Assembly: GCF_000377665.1 (NCBI RefSeq)
Contig: NZ_KB898646.1
Coordinates: 1-64,000, forward strand
Reading direction: 5' to 3'
DNA: 64,000 bases
Source of the DNA: Vreelandella zhanjiangensis DSM 21076
GTDB lineage: Bacteria > Pseudomonadota > Gammaproteobacteria > Pseudomonadales > Halomonadaceae
This document shows, piece by piece, positions 36,865 to 46,409 of the stretch. The translations under genes were made by a program, and so were the position numbers. The number at the start of each line of letters is the position of its first letter. The stretch's first letter is position 1. The notes beneath the pieces were generated by a model. That model was not told where the DNA came from. It saw only the letters and a program-made list of their open reading frames with translations, and ran no database searches.

Positions 36865-38156
36865 GCCAAGCAACTCAAACAACCCAAACACCACCAGCCA
36901 CGCCTAAACCGTTACTTGAAGTACGCGAGCTGGGCAAATCTTATCGGCGCTACCGTAATGAGCTGATGCGTGTGGCTAGCTGGTTTAGTCCGGTTAAGCC
37001 GCTCGATGAAACCTGGATACTCCGCGATATCAATTTCGACGTTGCCCAGGGTGAAGCTGTCGGTATAGTTGGCCAAAATGGCGCGGGTAAAAGCACGCTG
37101 CTAAAAATGATTACCGGCACGTTGCGCCCGACTGAGGGATATATACGCACGCATGGGCGTGTAGCAGCCATTCTAGAGTTGGGCATGGGCTTTAATGGCG
37201 AGCTAACGGGCCGTCAGAATGTACTTCACTCCGCTGGGTTGATGGGCTTTACCCATGCGCAAGTAGATGGTGCCATGGCTGATATTGAAGCGTTTGCTGA
37301 AATAGGCGATTACTTTGACAAACCCATGCGCGTTTATTCAAGCGGAATGCAAATGCGGGTAGCCTTTTCAGTGGCGACGGCCTTTCGGCCAGAAATTTTG
37401 ATCGTTGATGAAGCGCTTTCCGTTGGTGATGCCTATTTCCAGCACAAAAGTTTTGATCGTATTCGTGAGTTTCAGCGCCAGGGCACCTCGTTACTGATTG
37501 TCTCCCACGACAAGGCCGCCATTCAAAGCCTCTGCGACCGGGCTATTCTGCTAGAACAGGGAAGGGTGCTTGAGGACGGCCTGCCTCAAGACATCATGGA
37601 CTACTACAATGCGCTGATTGCCAAAAAAGAGAACGACCGGGTAGAAATTACCCCGTTGGACAGCGGGCAAATCCAGACCCGCTCTGGCTCGGGCGAGGCA
37701 ACGGTAAAACAGATAAGCTTGCACGCCGCCAATGGCAACGCGTTAGATGTGGTTGACGTCGGCCAAGCGGTAGAGTTGCGCATTACCGTAGCTATCCACA
37801 CCAACCTGCCTGAATTAGTAGTTGGCTATAAATTAAAAGACCGTGTAGGCCAGGACGTATTTGGCACCAACACCTGGCATACCCATCAGATAGAAAAGCA
37901 GCTAACGGCAGGTGAGGTGCTTACCTATCGCATGCGCTTTAATGCCAATTTAGGCCCTGGCAGTTACTCGGTTTCGCTTTCATTGCACAGCAGCGATACC
38001 CACCTGATCCATAATTACCAATGGGTAGACCACGCGCTGGTTTTCCAGATGGTCAATATGGAAAAAGATTTCTTTTTAGGTAGTAGTTGGGTAATGCCAG
38101 CCATTGAGTGTGAACGCCACGTCGCGACCAGTTCAGAACCTAACGAGTCAGTTTAA
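36861..38156 (+). CDS. wzt: Polysaccharide ABC exporter ATPase with carbohydrate-binding tail (Wzt)
   Basis: 431 residues. Walker A GQNGAGKST near 72, the Wzt/TagH-type signature YSSGMQMRVAFS near 159 and Walker B ILIVDEALSVGD near 180, then a C-terminal beta-sandwich (about 270-420) like the Wzt domain that recognises the terminal sugar modification of the chain. The presence of this tail fits the methyltransferase encoded immediately downstream, whose start overlaps the wzt stop (TAATG). Confidence 0.94.
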   Translation: MSQATQTTQTPPATPKPLLEVRELGKSYRRYRNELMRVASWFSPVKPLDETWILRDINFDVAQGEAVGIVGQNGAGKSTLLKMITGTLRPTEGYIRTHGRVAAILELGMGFNGELTGRQNVLHSAGLMGFTHAQVDGAMADIEAFAEIGDYFDKPMRVYSSGMQMRVAFSVATAFRPEILIVDEALSVGDAYFQHKSFDRIREFQRQGTSLLIVSHDKAAIQSLCDRAILLEQGRVLEDGLPQDIMDYYNALIAKKENDRVEITPLDSGQIQTRSGSGEATVKQISLHAANGNALDVVDVGQAVELRITVAIHTNLPELVVGYKLKDRVGQDVFGTNTWHTHQIEKQLTAGEVLTYRMRFNANLGPGSYSVSLSLHSSDTHLIHNYQWVDHALVFQMVNMEKDFFLGSSWVMPAIECERHVATSSEPNESV

Positions 38157-41100
38157 TGGATTTCTATACCCGTTTTACCAATCATTTCCGCGGCGAAAAA
38201 GACGCCATTAAAGAGCGCCTGACGGTGTATGTTCCGTTGCTGGCACCAATTATGGCCCGCTACCCAGATGCACCGGTGGTCGACCTGGGTTCTGGTCGAG
38301 GCGAATGGCTAGAGCTGATGCAAGAGAACGGCTGGCCCGCCAAGGGCATCGATACCAATGAAAGTATGGCCCAAGCCTGTAATGAAAGCGGTCTGACCGT
38401 TGAGGTCAACGACGCCTTAACCGCGCTTCAGCAAACGCCAAGCGACTCCCTGGCAGCGGTTACCGGTTTTCATATAGCCGAGCATATACCTTTTGATAGC
38501 CTGGTCGTTTTGATTCAGGAGGTGCACCGAGCGCTGGTGCCTGGCGGTGTACTCATACTTGAAACCCCTAACCCCGAAAACCTGACTGTAGGATTATGGA
38601 GTTTCTATCTTGACCCTACCCACTTGCACCCGTTGCCGCCACCGCTACTGCACTTTGTGGCCACGGACACAGGCTACGCCAAAGCCAATATCTTACGCTT
38701 GAATGGCCCAAAGCCACCAGAAGAGGACGCCCCTTTACGCCATCACCTGGACTGGTTGGTCTCTGCCTACCCCGATTACGCCCTGATTGCGCACAAGCAC
38801 GCCGATGAAGCGAGCGCCCCCTGGTTTGACTACCTCGATACGCTTACCGAGGCCCAGCAAGGCAGTCTGGAAACGCTAGCCGCAAAGATAGAAGAGCAGA
38901 CCGAGTTGCTGACACAGCGCGACACTGAGCTTGCCCAGCGAGACACTGAGCTTACACAGCGCGGCGTTGAGCTTAAGCAGGTAGAGCAAGAGCGCCAGCA
39001 TTATCATCAGCAAGCTGAGCACTTGCTGCAAGAACTCAACAGTGTTTATAACAGTCGCTCCTGGCGGGTAACCAAACCCCTGCGCGGTGTTATGCACCTG
39101 CAGCGCCAGTCCACCATGTCAAGCGGCAAGCTAATGCGCCGAATGGCACAGATTCCCTGGCTGAAGCGGCTGGCACTGAAAGTACTCAACCGGTTTCCCG
39201 CGCTGAAAGTGCGTGTTCTAAAGCGCATGGCCGCAAGCGAAGGCCTGTTCAGCCGGGCAGGGCAGTTCCGTGATGAAGACTTCATCAACCTGGACCGCGA
39301 TATTCTCGCCGCCGTACGCCTCGAGGCCGCGGCCCTGCGTGACGCCCCGCTGGCTGAGCACCATGCACTGGTGAAAGGTATCCGCCTGGAAGGCCATATC
39401 AACGGCAGCTACAGCCTAGCCGCGGTAAACCGCCACCTGCTCACCCGCTTGCAGCAGAGCGATGACGCCCCCGCCCTGTGGCTGGTGCCTCACGAAAACA
39501 GCCTGGAAGAGCGCGTGCGCACCACCCCCGGTGGGGAAGCAGAAACCACGCGCCTGAACGGGTTGACCGCGCCGGCCGCCTGGCAAGCCCTGCCCGAACA
39601 GGCGCGCGTCGCGCTTTACCACCACTATCCGTTGATTGAACCTGACCCGCGCCACGGCCTGCCCATCGCGCTGTTTTTCTGGGAAGAGTCCTGGGTGCCA
39701 AGGGAAATGGTAGACACCCTTAACCGCCATTATGCCGGTGTGATGGTAACCGCCTGGTTCGTCAAGAAGGTGCTGATGGACAGCGGCTGCAAGCTGCCTG
39801 TTCACGTGATTGCCATGCCGCTGGTGGCCAACCCCCTGGCCGCCACCAGCCAGGTAAATGACCTGGCCCGGGTAAGCCAGCGCCAGGCGCTCAACCTGCT
39901 GCATGTATCCTCAGCCTTTCCTCGCAAGGGTGTTGACGTACTGCTGCAAGCCTTCGAAAAGCTCGCTGCAGCAGATCCTGAGATTACGCTTACCCTCAAG
40001 ACCTTCCCCAACCCCCACAATCAGGTGGAGGTCTGGGCTGAGCAATACGTAAGCCAGCCGCACCTTGATCGCCTGCGTATCATTATGGAAGATTACGACG
40101 CTGAGCAAATGGCCAGGCTTTACCAAGAAGCTGATATCGTCGTGCTGCCCACGCGTGGTGAAGGTCTCAATATGCCTGCCATAGAAGCCGGCGAATTTGG
40201 CCGCGCTCTGGTCGTAACCGGTTACGGCGCCCACACTGACTTTACCCCAGTACAGCATAGCGGCTGGATAAACTACTGCTTCGACCACGCGCAGTCGCAT
40301 TTCAGCGCAGGCCAGGCGGTATGGGTCGAACCCAGTGTCAAAAGCGTTGTAGAACAAGTGCAGCAGCAAGCCAGCAGGTTGCGCGCTAGTGGAGCAAACG
40401 CAACCGGCGCGGCAGATAAGCTACAGCGCGCCATACAAGAGCGTTTTTTCTCACCGGCTGCCGTGGATTCGGTAATGGCTGCGCTAACACGCCTGACGCT
40501 GGTTGCCCATCAATCAGCGCCTGCGCTTTCTCTGAGTGTGTACACCACCTGGAATGAACCTTGTGGTATTGCCCAGTACACACTTCATTTGCTGCAAGCA
40601 CTGAAAGAAACCAACGAAGCCGTTACCTACACGATCCATGCCCCGCATCTTGATAAACAAGGCGGCCAGCCTAATGCGGCTGAAAACGTCACTCTCAGCT
40701 GGAAACGTAGCGAAAGCCCAACGCTAACAGGCGCTACGGGCAGCATAGTATGGCTACAGCATCATTTTGCTTTCTACGAGCTGGACCGCACGTTACAACA
40801 CCAAGTACAACAGTGTCGCAAACAAGGGCAGCGAGTTTACATTACCCTGCACACCACGCGCCCGGTTATCGATTTTGAGACAGCGCGCCGTCGTACGGTT
40901 GCCGCTACACTGGCCGAGTTTGATCGTGTATTTGTGCATACTCTAGATGACCTCAACTACTTGAAGCGTATTGGTGTGACCGATAACGTCACGCAAATAC
41001 CTCAAGGGGTCGATGACCCTGCAGAAAGTCAGCCCGCACCCACTCAGACAGGCTCAGCACCTATTATTGGTAGCTTTGGCTTCCTGCTTCCTCATAAAGG

Positions 41101-41656
41101 GATTAACGCCCTAATTGAGGCGTTTGCAGCGCTGCGTAAAAAGCAGATGGTGCCCGAGGCCACGACGCTACGCTTGGTAACCTCTGTGCGTGATGAGCCA
41201 AGCTCACAAGAGGAGTTGGCGCGCTGTCAGCGTACTGCCCAGCGTCTAGGTGTCGAAGGCTATATTGAGTGGTACACCGACTTCTTGCCCTTGGAAGAGG
41301 CCCAGCAGCGCTTGGCTGAATGTGACGCAGTCGTTTTGCCGTACCAGTACACACAAGAGTCTAGCAGTGCGGCGGTACGCACGGCGGTTGCTGCCTGTCC
41401 CAATATTCTCACCACGCCAGCACCCATTTTCGATGAAGTGAAAGACGTGGTATGGCAAACCCGGGGGTTTGATAGCCACGATATTGCCGAAAGCATCACA
41501 CGGGTATTAAATGCTCCAGAAGCACAGCGCAATGCTTACCATAGCGCCCGCCAAGAGTGGTTGGCCCAGCGTAGCTGGTCAACGCTTGCGTCCCGCTATC
41601 ACGGGCTGCTTAGCGCAGCTTTAATTGATCAGGTGCTAACTCAAACGACTGAGTGA
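38156..41656 (+). CDS. Methyltransferase / coiled coil / double GT4 fusion protein
   Basis: 1166 residues. A SAM-dependent methyltransferase (1-220; VDLGSGRGEWLELM, GFHIAEHIPFD), a heptad-like coiled coil (about 232-300) with near-identical repeats of TQRDTELA, a linker, a first GT4 domain (about 400-770; LPTRGEGLNMPAIEAGE with the E-x7-E motif) and a second GT4 domain (about 790-1160; GSFGFLLPHKGI). The methyltransferase plus coiled coil after a Wzt with a binding tail recalls WbdD, which caps O-polysaccharide chains and sets their length, but no kinase domain is seen. It probably extends and terminates the D-rhamnose polysaccharide. Bases about 39230-40020 appear GC-richer than their flanks, hinting at a mosaic origin. 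Confidence 0.88.
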   Translation: MDFYTRFTNHFRGEKDAIKERLTVYVPLLAPIMARYPDAPVVDLGSGRGEWLELMQENGWPAKGIDTNESMAQACNESGLTVEVNDALTALQQTPSDSLAAVTGFHIAEHIPFDSLVVLIQEVHRALVPGGVLILETPNPENLTVGLWSFYLDPTHLHPLPPPLLHFVATDTGYAKANILRLNGPKPPEEDAPLRHHLDWLVSAYPDYALIAHKHADEASAPWFDYLDTLTEAQQGSLETLAAKIEEQTELLTQRDTELAQRDTELTQRGVELKQVEQERQHYHQQAEHLLQELNSVYNSRSWRVTKPLRGVMHLQRQSTMSSGKLMRRMAQIPWLKRLALKVLNRFPALKVRVLKRMAASEGLFSRAGQFRDEDFINLDRDILAAVRLEAAALRDAPLAEHHALVKGIRLEGHINGSYSLAAVNRHLLTRLQQSDDAPALWLVPHENSLEERVRTTPGGEAETTRLNGLTAPAAWQALPEQARVALYHHYPLIEPDPRHGLPIALFFWEESWVPREMVDTLNRHYAGVMVTAWFVKKVLMDSGCKLPVHVIAMPLVANPLAATSQVNDLARVSQRQALNLLHVSSAFPRKGVDVLLQAFEKLAAADPEITLTLKTFPNPHNQVEVWAEQYVSQPHLDRLRIIMEDYDAEQMARLYQEADIVVLPTRGEGLNMPAIEAGEFGRALVVTGYGAHTDFTPVQHSGWINYCFDHAQSHFSAGQAVWVEPSVKSVVEQVQQQASRLRASGANATGAADKLQRAIQERFFSPAAVDSVMAALTRLTLVAHQSAPALSLSVYTTWNEPCGIAQYTLHLLQALKETNEAVTYTIHAPHLDKQGGQPNAAENVTLSWKRSESPTLTGATGSIVWLQHHFAFYELDRTLQHQVQQCRKQGQRVYITLHTTRPVIDFETARRRTVAATLAEFDRVFVHTLDDLNYLKRIGVTDNVTQIPQGVDDPAESQPAPTQTGSAPIIGSFGFLLPHKGINALIEAFAALRKKQMVPEATTLRLVTSVRDEPSSQEELARCQRTAQRLGVEGYIEWYTDFLPLEEAQQRLAECDAVVLPYQYTQESSSAAVRTAVAACPNILTTPAPIFDEVKDVVWQTRGFDSHDIAESITRVLNAPEAQRNAYHSARQEWLAQRSWSTLASRYHGLLSAALIDQVLTQTTE
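38919..38975 (+). repeat. Short in-frame tandem repeat in the coiled coil
   Basis: Two to three copies of a 21-base unit coding for QRDTELA / QRDTELT / QRGVELK, extending the coiled coil by whole heptads. In WbdD-type proteins coiled-coil length acts as a molecular ruler for chain length. Confidence 0.75.
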
Positions 41657-41663
41657 ATTCAGG

Positions 41664-41691
41664 TTGACACCGGGGCCTAGCCCGCCACAAT
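41664..41691 (+). promoter_or_regulatory. Candidate sigma-70 promoter for gmd-rmd
   Basis: A perfect TTGACA (41664-41669) and CACAAT (41686-41691, 4 of 6 to TATAAT) with a 16-base spacer, about 100 bases before gmd. Confidence 0.4.
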
Positions 41692-41702
41692 ACCTAACCT
41701 AT

Positions 41703-42822
<1,120 letters not shown>

Positions 42823-42858
42823 TTAAGCGACTTATTAATGATAGCCCAAGGAGATACC

Positions 42859-43752
42859 ATGCCAACCAGCTTGGTAACGGGCGGTAGCGGTTTTACGGGC
42901 CGCTACCTGATTGCTCACCTAAAACGTCAAGGCCACCGTGTGGTGGCCTTAGCAAGCCAGCCTTGCGGTGCTGATGAAGCTCACCATATTGATATCAACG
43001 ATGCAGCCACTCTGCAAGGTGTCATCAATCAAGTCGCACCTGAATATGTATATCATCTAGCTGCGCTATCATTTGTGGGACATCCTACGCCGCTGGATTT
43101 TTATCGCGTGAATGTACTCGGCACTGAAACCCTGCTGCAAGCCTTGGTTACGCTGCCAGCGCCACCGCGTGTATTAATTGCCAGTAGCGCTAACGTGTAT
43201 GGAGCTAACGCTCAAGCGGTGATTGATGAATACGTGCCGCCAGCACCTGTTAACCACTACGCCAACTCCAAAATAGCCATGGAGCATATTGCTCGCACCT
43301 ATGCAGAACAGCTCCCGCTGCTCATTGCCAGACCGTTTAATTACACGGGGCCAGGCCAGGCGCCGCACTTTCTAGTGCCTAAGATTGTTGAGCATATCAA
43401 GCGACGCGAAAGTGTCATTGAGTTAGGTAATACTCACGTCAGCCGTGATTTTAGCGACGTTCGCGATATAGTTAGTATTTACTTTCAGCTACTAACGACG
43501 TGGCCTAAGCAAGCGGCAAGTGGCAGCTTAGTCAACGTGGGGAGTGGCGAGGCTGTATCGCTGCATACCTTAATCAAAAAGTTGGAAACGTTGGCCCAGC
43601 ATCGCATCGAAGTAAGGGTTAACTCCGCTTTTGTACGATCTAATGAAATTCCAGAATTAAAAGCGTGTAATAAGCGCTTAAACGCCTGGGTGCCTAAGTT
43701 GGCGCGACATTCCCTTGAGCAAACCTTGCAGGAAATGTTGGAGTCACCATAA
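42859..43752 (+). CDS. rmd: GDP-6-deoxy-D-mannose reductase
   Basis: 297 residues from the ATG at 42859 with AAGGAG six bases upstream; an ATG at 42838 has no such site. Rossmann motif TGGSGFTGRYL, serine in IASSANVYG and the catalytic Y134-x3-K138 in NHYANSKIAMEH. It reduces GDP-4-keto-6-deoxy-mannose to GDP-D-rhamnose, the donor for D-rhamnan O-polysaccharide. A 4-reductase giving perosamine (an aminotransferase) is absent, and the RMD family is distinct from fucose synthase. A decayed copy lies immediately downstream. Confidence 0.93.
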   Translation: MPTSLVTGGSGFTGRYLIAHLKRQGHRVVALASQPCGADEAHHIDINDAATLQGVINQVAPEYVYHLAALSFVGHPTPLDFYRVNVLGTETLLQALVTLPAPPRVLIASSANVYGANAQAVIDEYVPPAPVNHYANSKIAMEHIARTYAEQLPLLIARPFNYTGPGQAPHFLVPKIVEHIKRRESVIELGNTHVSRDFSDVRDIVSIYFQLLTTWPKQAASGSLVNVGSGEAVSLHTLIKKLETLAQHRIEVRVNSAFVRSNEIPELKACNKRLNAWVPKLARHSLEQTLQEMLESP

Positions 43753-43914
43753 CTGATTGATAGAAAATATCTTTATCATAATAATATAGTAAAACTGACA
43801 ATCCTAGGCTAATCAAATCGGCTGCCAAGGTTAGGTTGGCAAGAAAAAAGTAATCCAAATGCCTGCGCTCTTAATAAAACGATGCAATTTATGTTTTTAC
43901 GCCACAAAAGTGCT

Positions 43915-44081
43915 GTTCTGACGGGTCGCTATCTGATTGCTCACCTAGAAACGCCAAGGCCATCGTGTGGCCTTGGCAAGCCAGCCGTGGAACTGATGAC
44001 GCTCACCATGTTGACATTAACGATGCAGCCACTCTGCCGCGTGTCATCAACCAAGATATCGATGCCCCCGCGTACTGCTCG
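43915..44081 (+). pseudogene. 5' fragment of a decayed second rmd copy
   Basis: Clear nucleotide similarity to rmd from its GFTGRYL codons (42892 onward), e.g. the shared CTGATTGCTCACCTA and ACGATGCAGCCACTCTG stretches, with small indels breaking the frame and an internal deletion of roughly 110-120 bases before the block matching rmd at 43159. It ends at the IS insertion point and includes one copy of the CTCG target duplication (44078-44081). Bases 43753-43914 between rmd and this fragment are AT-rich and hold no gene. Confidence 0.85.
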
Positions 44082-44092
44082 TGACCTTTCCT

Positions 44093-44940
44093 CTAAATTA
44101 GCACCACTGGCTCAGTGAGATTCTCCACATCATGCCGCCCTTTGAGCATATTCAGCGGGTGGCACATAATTGAGTGAGCTGTGAGGGCGAACGTAATTGT
44201 AATGTTCTCGCACGCCTTTATTTCTGCTCTTGCCTCATCCAATGTTCTAAACCAGTGGCGGTTTAGGCATTCGTTTCGGAACTTGCCGTTTAAGCTCTCC
44301 ACAAAGGCATTCTGAGTAGGCTTGCCAGGCTGAATAAAGTCCAGCGACACCGTAGTTTCTTTGCTCCAGAAGAACATCACCTTGCTTGTAAACTCGGTAC
44401 CATTGTCGCAAATAATCTGTGAGGCTTGCCTCTTGCTTCGCACAGCTACTCTAAAAACCGAGCCACCTGACGTCATCGATACGGAGACCAGCTGACCCAC
44501 CATTTCTCGTGAAAAGTCGTCCACCACATTCAGCACTCGGAAACGCCGACCATTCGCGAGCTGATCGGAGACGAAGTTCATCGACCAACGCTTATTGGCT
44601 CTTGTTGGCACGTTCAAGGGCTGTTATGGCCGATGGAGTTTCTTGCGCCGCTTGGTGCGTACCTGCAGGCCTTCTTCGGTATAAATTCGATACGTTCGCT
44701 TTCGGTTAATGACCAGCCTTCTGCTTTTAACAACGCATGTAATAGCAGATAGCCATAGGCAGATTGCTGAGTGGCAAGTGCTTTAAGACGCGCTCTTAAG
44801 GCACCGTCTTGTTTATCCAGCGCTTGATACCGATGCGCTGTTCGAGAAATGCCTACAAGTTGGCAGGCAAAACGCTCGCTGATCTGGTGGCAATCAACAA
44901 GATACCGAGCAGCCGCTTTTCGGGCTGTAGGCGTTACCAC
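44093..44940 (-). pseudogene. IS3-family transposase OrfB, broken
   Basis: The DDE integrase half is recognisable (ICDNGTEF with the second Asp, NAFVESLNGKFRNECLN with the Glu). Three faults are visible: a one-base frameshift near 44714 after HALLKAEG, an in-frame TAA at 44624-44626, and the first catalytic Asp changed to Asn (WSMNFVSD where the family has WSMDFVSD). It cannot make an active transposase. It begins just as OrfA ends, as normal for an OrfA-OrfB frameshift fusion. Confidence 0.9.
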
Positions 44941-45200
44941 TTTTTTGACAGAACATCCTTCATGGCCTCGACTTCCAAGAGCTTGTCAGCCAAAAGCTTT
45001 TTCAGCTTATTGTTTTCCGTTTCAAGCTCTCGCAAGCGCTTCGCTTCATTTACTTCAAGCCCGGCGTACTTACTACGCCAGTTGTAGAAGGTGGCGCTGG
45101 AAATGCCCAACTTTCGGCACAGGTCGTCCACCTTGGCCCCTGCCTCATGCTCCTTGATAGCGCCAGTGATTTGCTCTTTGGTATAGCGTGTCTTTTTCAT
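44934..45200 (-). CDS. IS3-family transposase OrfA
   Basis: 88 residues from the ATG at 45200 (MKKTRYTKEQI). A helix-turn-helix (KVDDLCRKLGISSATFYNWRSKYAG) and a leucine-zipper-like C-terminal helix (LRELETENNKLKKLLADKLLE). It binds the IS ends. Intact, but useless without OrfB. An upstream in-frame start at 45221 is less likely. Confidence 0.9.
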   Translation of the reverse strand: MKKTRYTKEQITGAIKEHEAGAKVDDLCRKLGISSATFYNWRSKYAGLEVNEAKRLRELETENNKLKKLLADKLLEVEAMKDVLSKKW

Positions 45201-45273
45201 AGTGAGACCTCCGTTAACCAAGATTAACTGGAAATCTCATCGAGTTCATGGTGTTGGTTTTGGGGAAAGGTCA

Positions 45274-45838
45274 CTCGCCAGTAGTGCCAATGTGTATGGC
45301 GCAAATGCCCAGGCGGTGATTGATGAATATGTGCCGCCAGCACCGGTTAACCATTACGTCAACTCCAAAATAGCTATGGAACATATTGCCCGCACCTCTG
45401 CAGAGCAGCTTTCGCTGCTCATTGCCAAGCCGTTTAATTACACCGGGCCAGGGTAGGGGCCGCGCTTTCTAAAGCCTAAAATTGTCGAACATATTAAGCG
45501 ACGCGAAAGTGTCATAGAGCTAGTTAATACTTACGTCAGCCGTGATTTTTAGTGATGTTAACTACGTAGTAAGTGTTTACTATCAACTCATGGCAAAGTG
45601 GCCTGAGTGGCCAGTAAGTGTCAGCTTATTCAGCATGGGAAGCGGGGAGGTCGTATTGCTGCATACCTTGACCGAAAAACGAAAACGTTAGCACAGAATC
45701 ACATCGAAGTAAGAGTTAACCCCTTTTTATGCGATCTAAGAACTAAAAGCGTGTAATAAACGCTTAAACGCCTGGATGCCACGGTTGGTGCGGCTTTCAC
45801 TTGAGAAAAATGCTGTAAATTCCGTAACTAGCTGATTG
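45274..45838 (+). pseudogene. 3' fragment of the decayed second rmd copy
   Basis: Resumes the rmd alignment at CGCCAGTAG and follows it to the gene end. Visible lesions: TAG at 45454-45456 where rmd has CAG, a one-base insertion in the GATTTTTAGTGATG stretch, and further small indels. Similarity continues weakly past the stop into the downstream AT-rich sequence, so the whole rmd unit with its 3' flank was duplicated in tandem before decay. Confidence 0.88.
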
Positions 45839-45993
45839 CAAAAACTGTTTTTATTGGAAAATATCGTGAAATATGGCAGGATTAAGCTAAACTAAGTAGT
45901 TGACTAAGATTAAGTTGGTGGTAATAAAAGTAAACTGAAGTGTCCGCAGTGGCACAGAAACAGCACAATGCGCATTTTGTTGATTAATTTTTG

Positions 45994-46017
45994 CTCTCAA
46001 AAATGATTTTTTGAGAG
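45994..46017. other. Perfect 10-bp inverted repeat in the S-layer upstream region
   Basis: CTCTCAAAAA / TTTTTGAGAG with a four-base loop. It could be an operator or a relic terminator. The surrounding 45839-46150 is AT-rich and shows no gene. Confidence 0.5.
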
Positions 46018-46157
46018 GCGCTCAGTGCTAAAAAATACTGTTCAATAAATAACAGCATGCTACTAAAGTTGTGTGACGTGCTCTGGCATTGCAAAGTAAC
46101 GTTTGGTGACAAACGCACAGTATTCCAAAGGCAAGTTTTTTAACTGCAGTAATGCTA

Positions 46158-46186
46158 TTGACTTACTATGCCTGCTACGGTTAAAA
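46158..46186 (+). promoter_or_regulatory. Candidate promoter of the S-layer protein gene
   Basis: TTGACT (46158-46163) with a weak -10 (TAAAAC) 18 bases later. If used, the transcript has a leader of about 220 bases. Only the -35 is convincing. Confidence 0.35.
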
Positions 46187-46283
46187 CGTAGCGGTGAATA
46201 TTAACGGCAAAAATTAAATTTTCGTGACGGTGTTAAGTATTCGCCGATATTTCTGCGAAGCCTAAGCCGAAACATAAAGGGAT

Positions 46284-46387
46284 GAGAATTAGTGCTGATG
46301 GTTTCCGTCAGCCTAATCTCTGGAGCGAGGCCTCGCTCACGGTCGCGTTTTCCATACAGGCTTAAACGCGACTAATGTCGATTCGAC
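46284..46387 (+). other. Structured leader: tandem hairpins before the S-layer gene
   Basis: Four consecutive inverted repeats in 104 bases: (1) 46284-46320, about 16 pairs with a TTTC loop; (2) 46323-46338, the perfect 16-base palindrome GAGCGAGGCCTCGCTC; (3) 46341-46373, GGTCGCGTTT / AAACGCGACT, nine to ten pairs; (4) 46377-46387, GTCG-ATT-CGAC. None is followed by a U-tract. They end about ten bases before the ribosome binding site. Such leaders commonly stabilise very abundant mRNAs; a regulatory RNA role is possible. Confidence 0.75.
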
Positions 46388-46409
46388 ACCTAAATATGGA
46401 GTTACATCA

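Larger units (their letters stand above)
44082..45273 (-). mobile_element. IS3-family element (1192 bp), inactive, with 4-bp target duplication
   Basis: The ends are TGACCTTTCC and GGAAAGGTCA, a perfect 10-base terminal inverted repeat that continues imperfectly to about 24 bases and has the TG...CA ends of the IS3 family. Direct copies of CTCG flank it (44078-44081 and 45274-45277). Removing the element and one CTCG restores an exact alignment with intact rmd, so the boundaries are firm. It holds OrfA and a broken OrfB. The 4-bp duplication and protein look suggest the IS407 group. Confidence 0.93.

Noticed and set aside
43882..44118. Open frame of 78 codons after rmd
   Set aside because: It is a frame through the decayed rmd copy and the start of the IS element, with no ribosome site and no protein-like composition.
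44082..45273. Active insertion sequence
   Set aside because: OrfB has a frameshift, an in-frame stop and loss of the first catalytic Asp, so it cannot transpose by itself.
46284..46387. Leader hairpins as transcription terminators or a known riboswitch
   Set aside because: No U-tract follows any stem, and I recognise no known riboswitch consensus; kept only as a structured leader.
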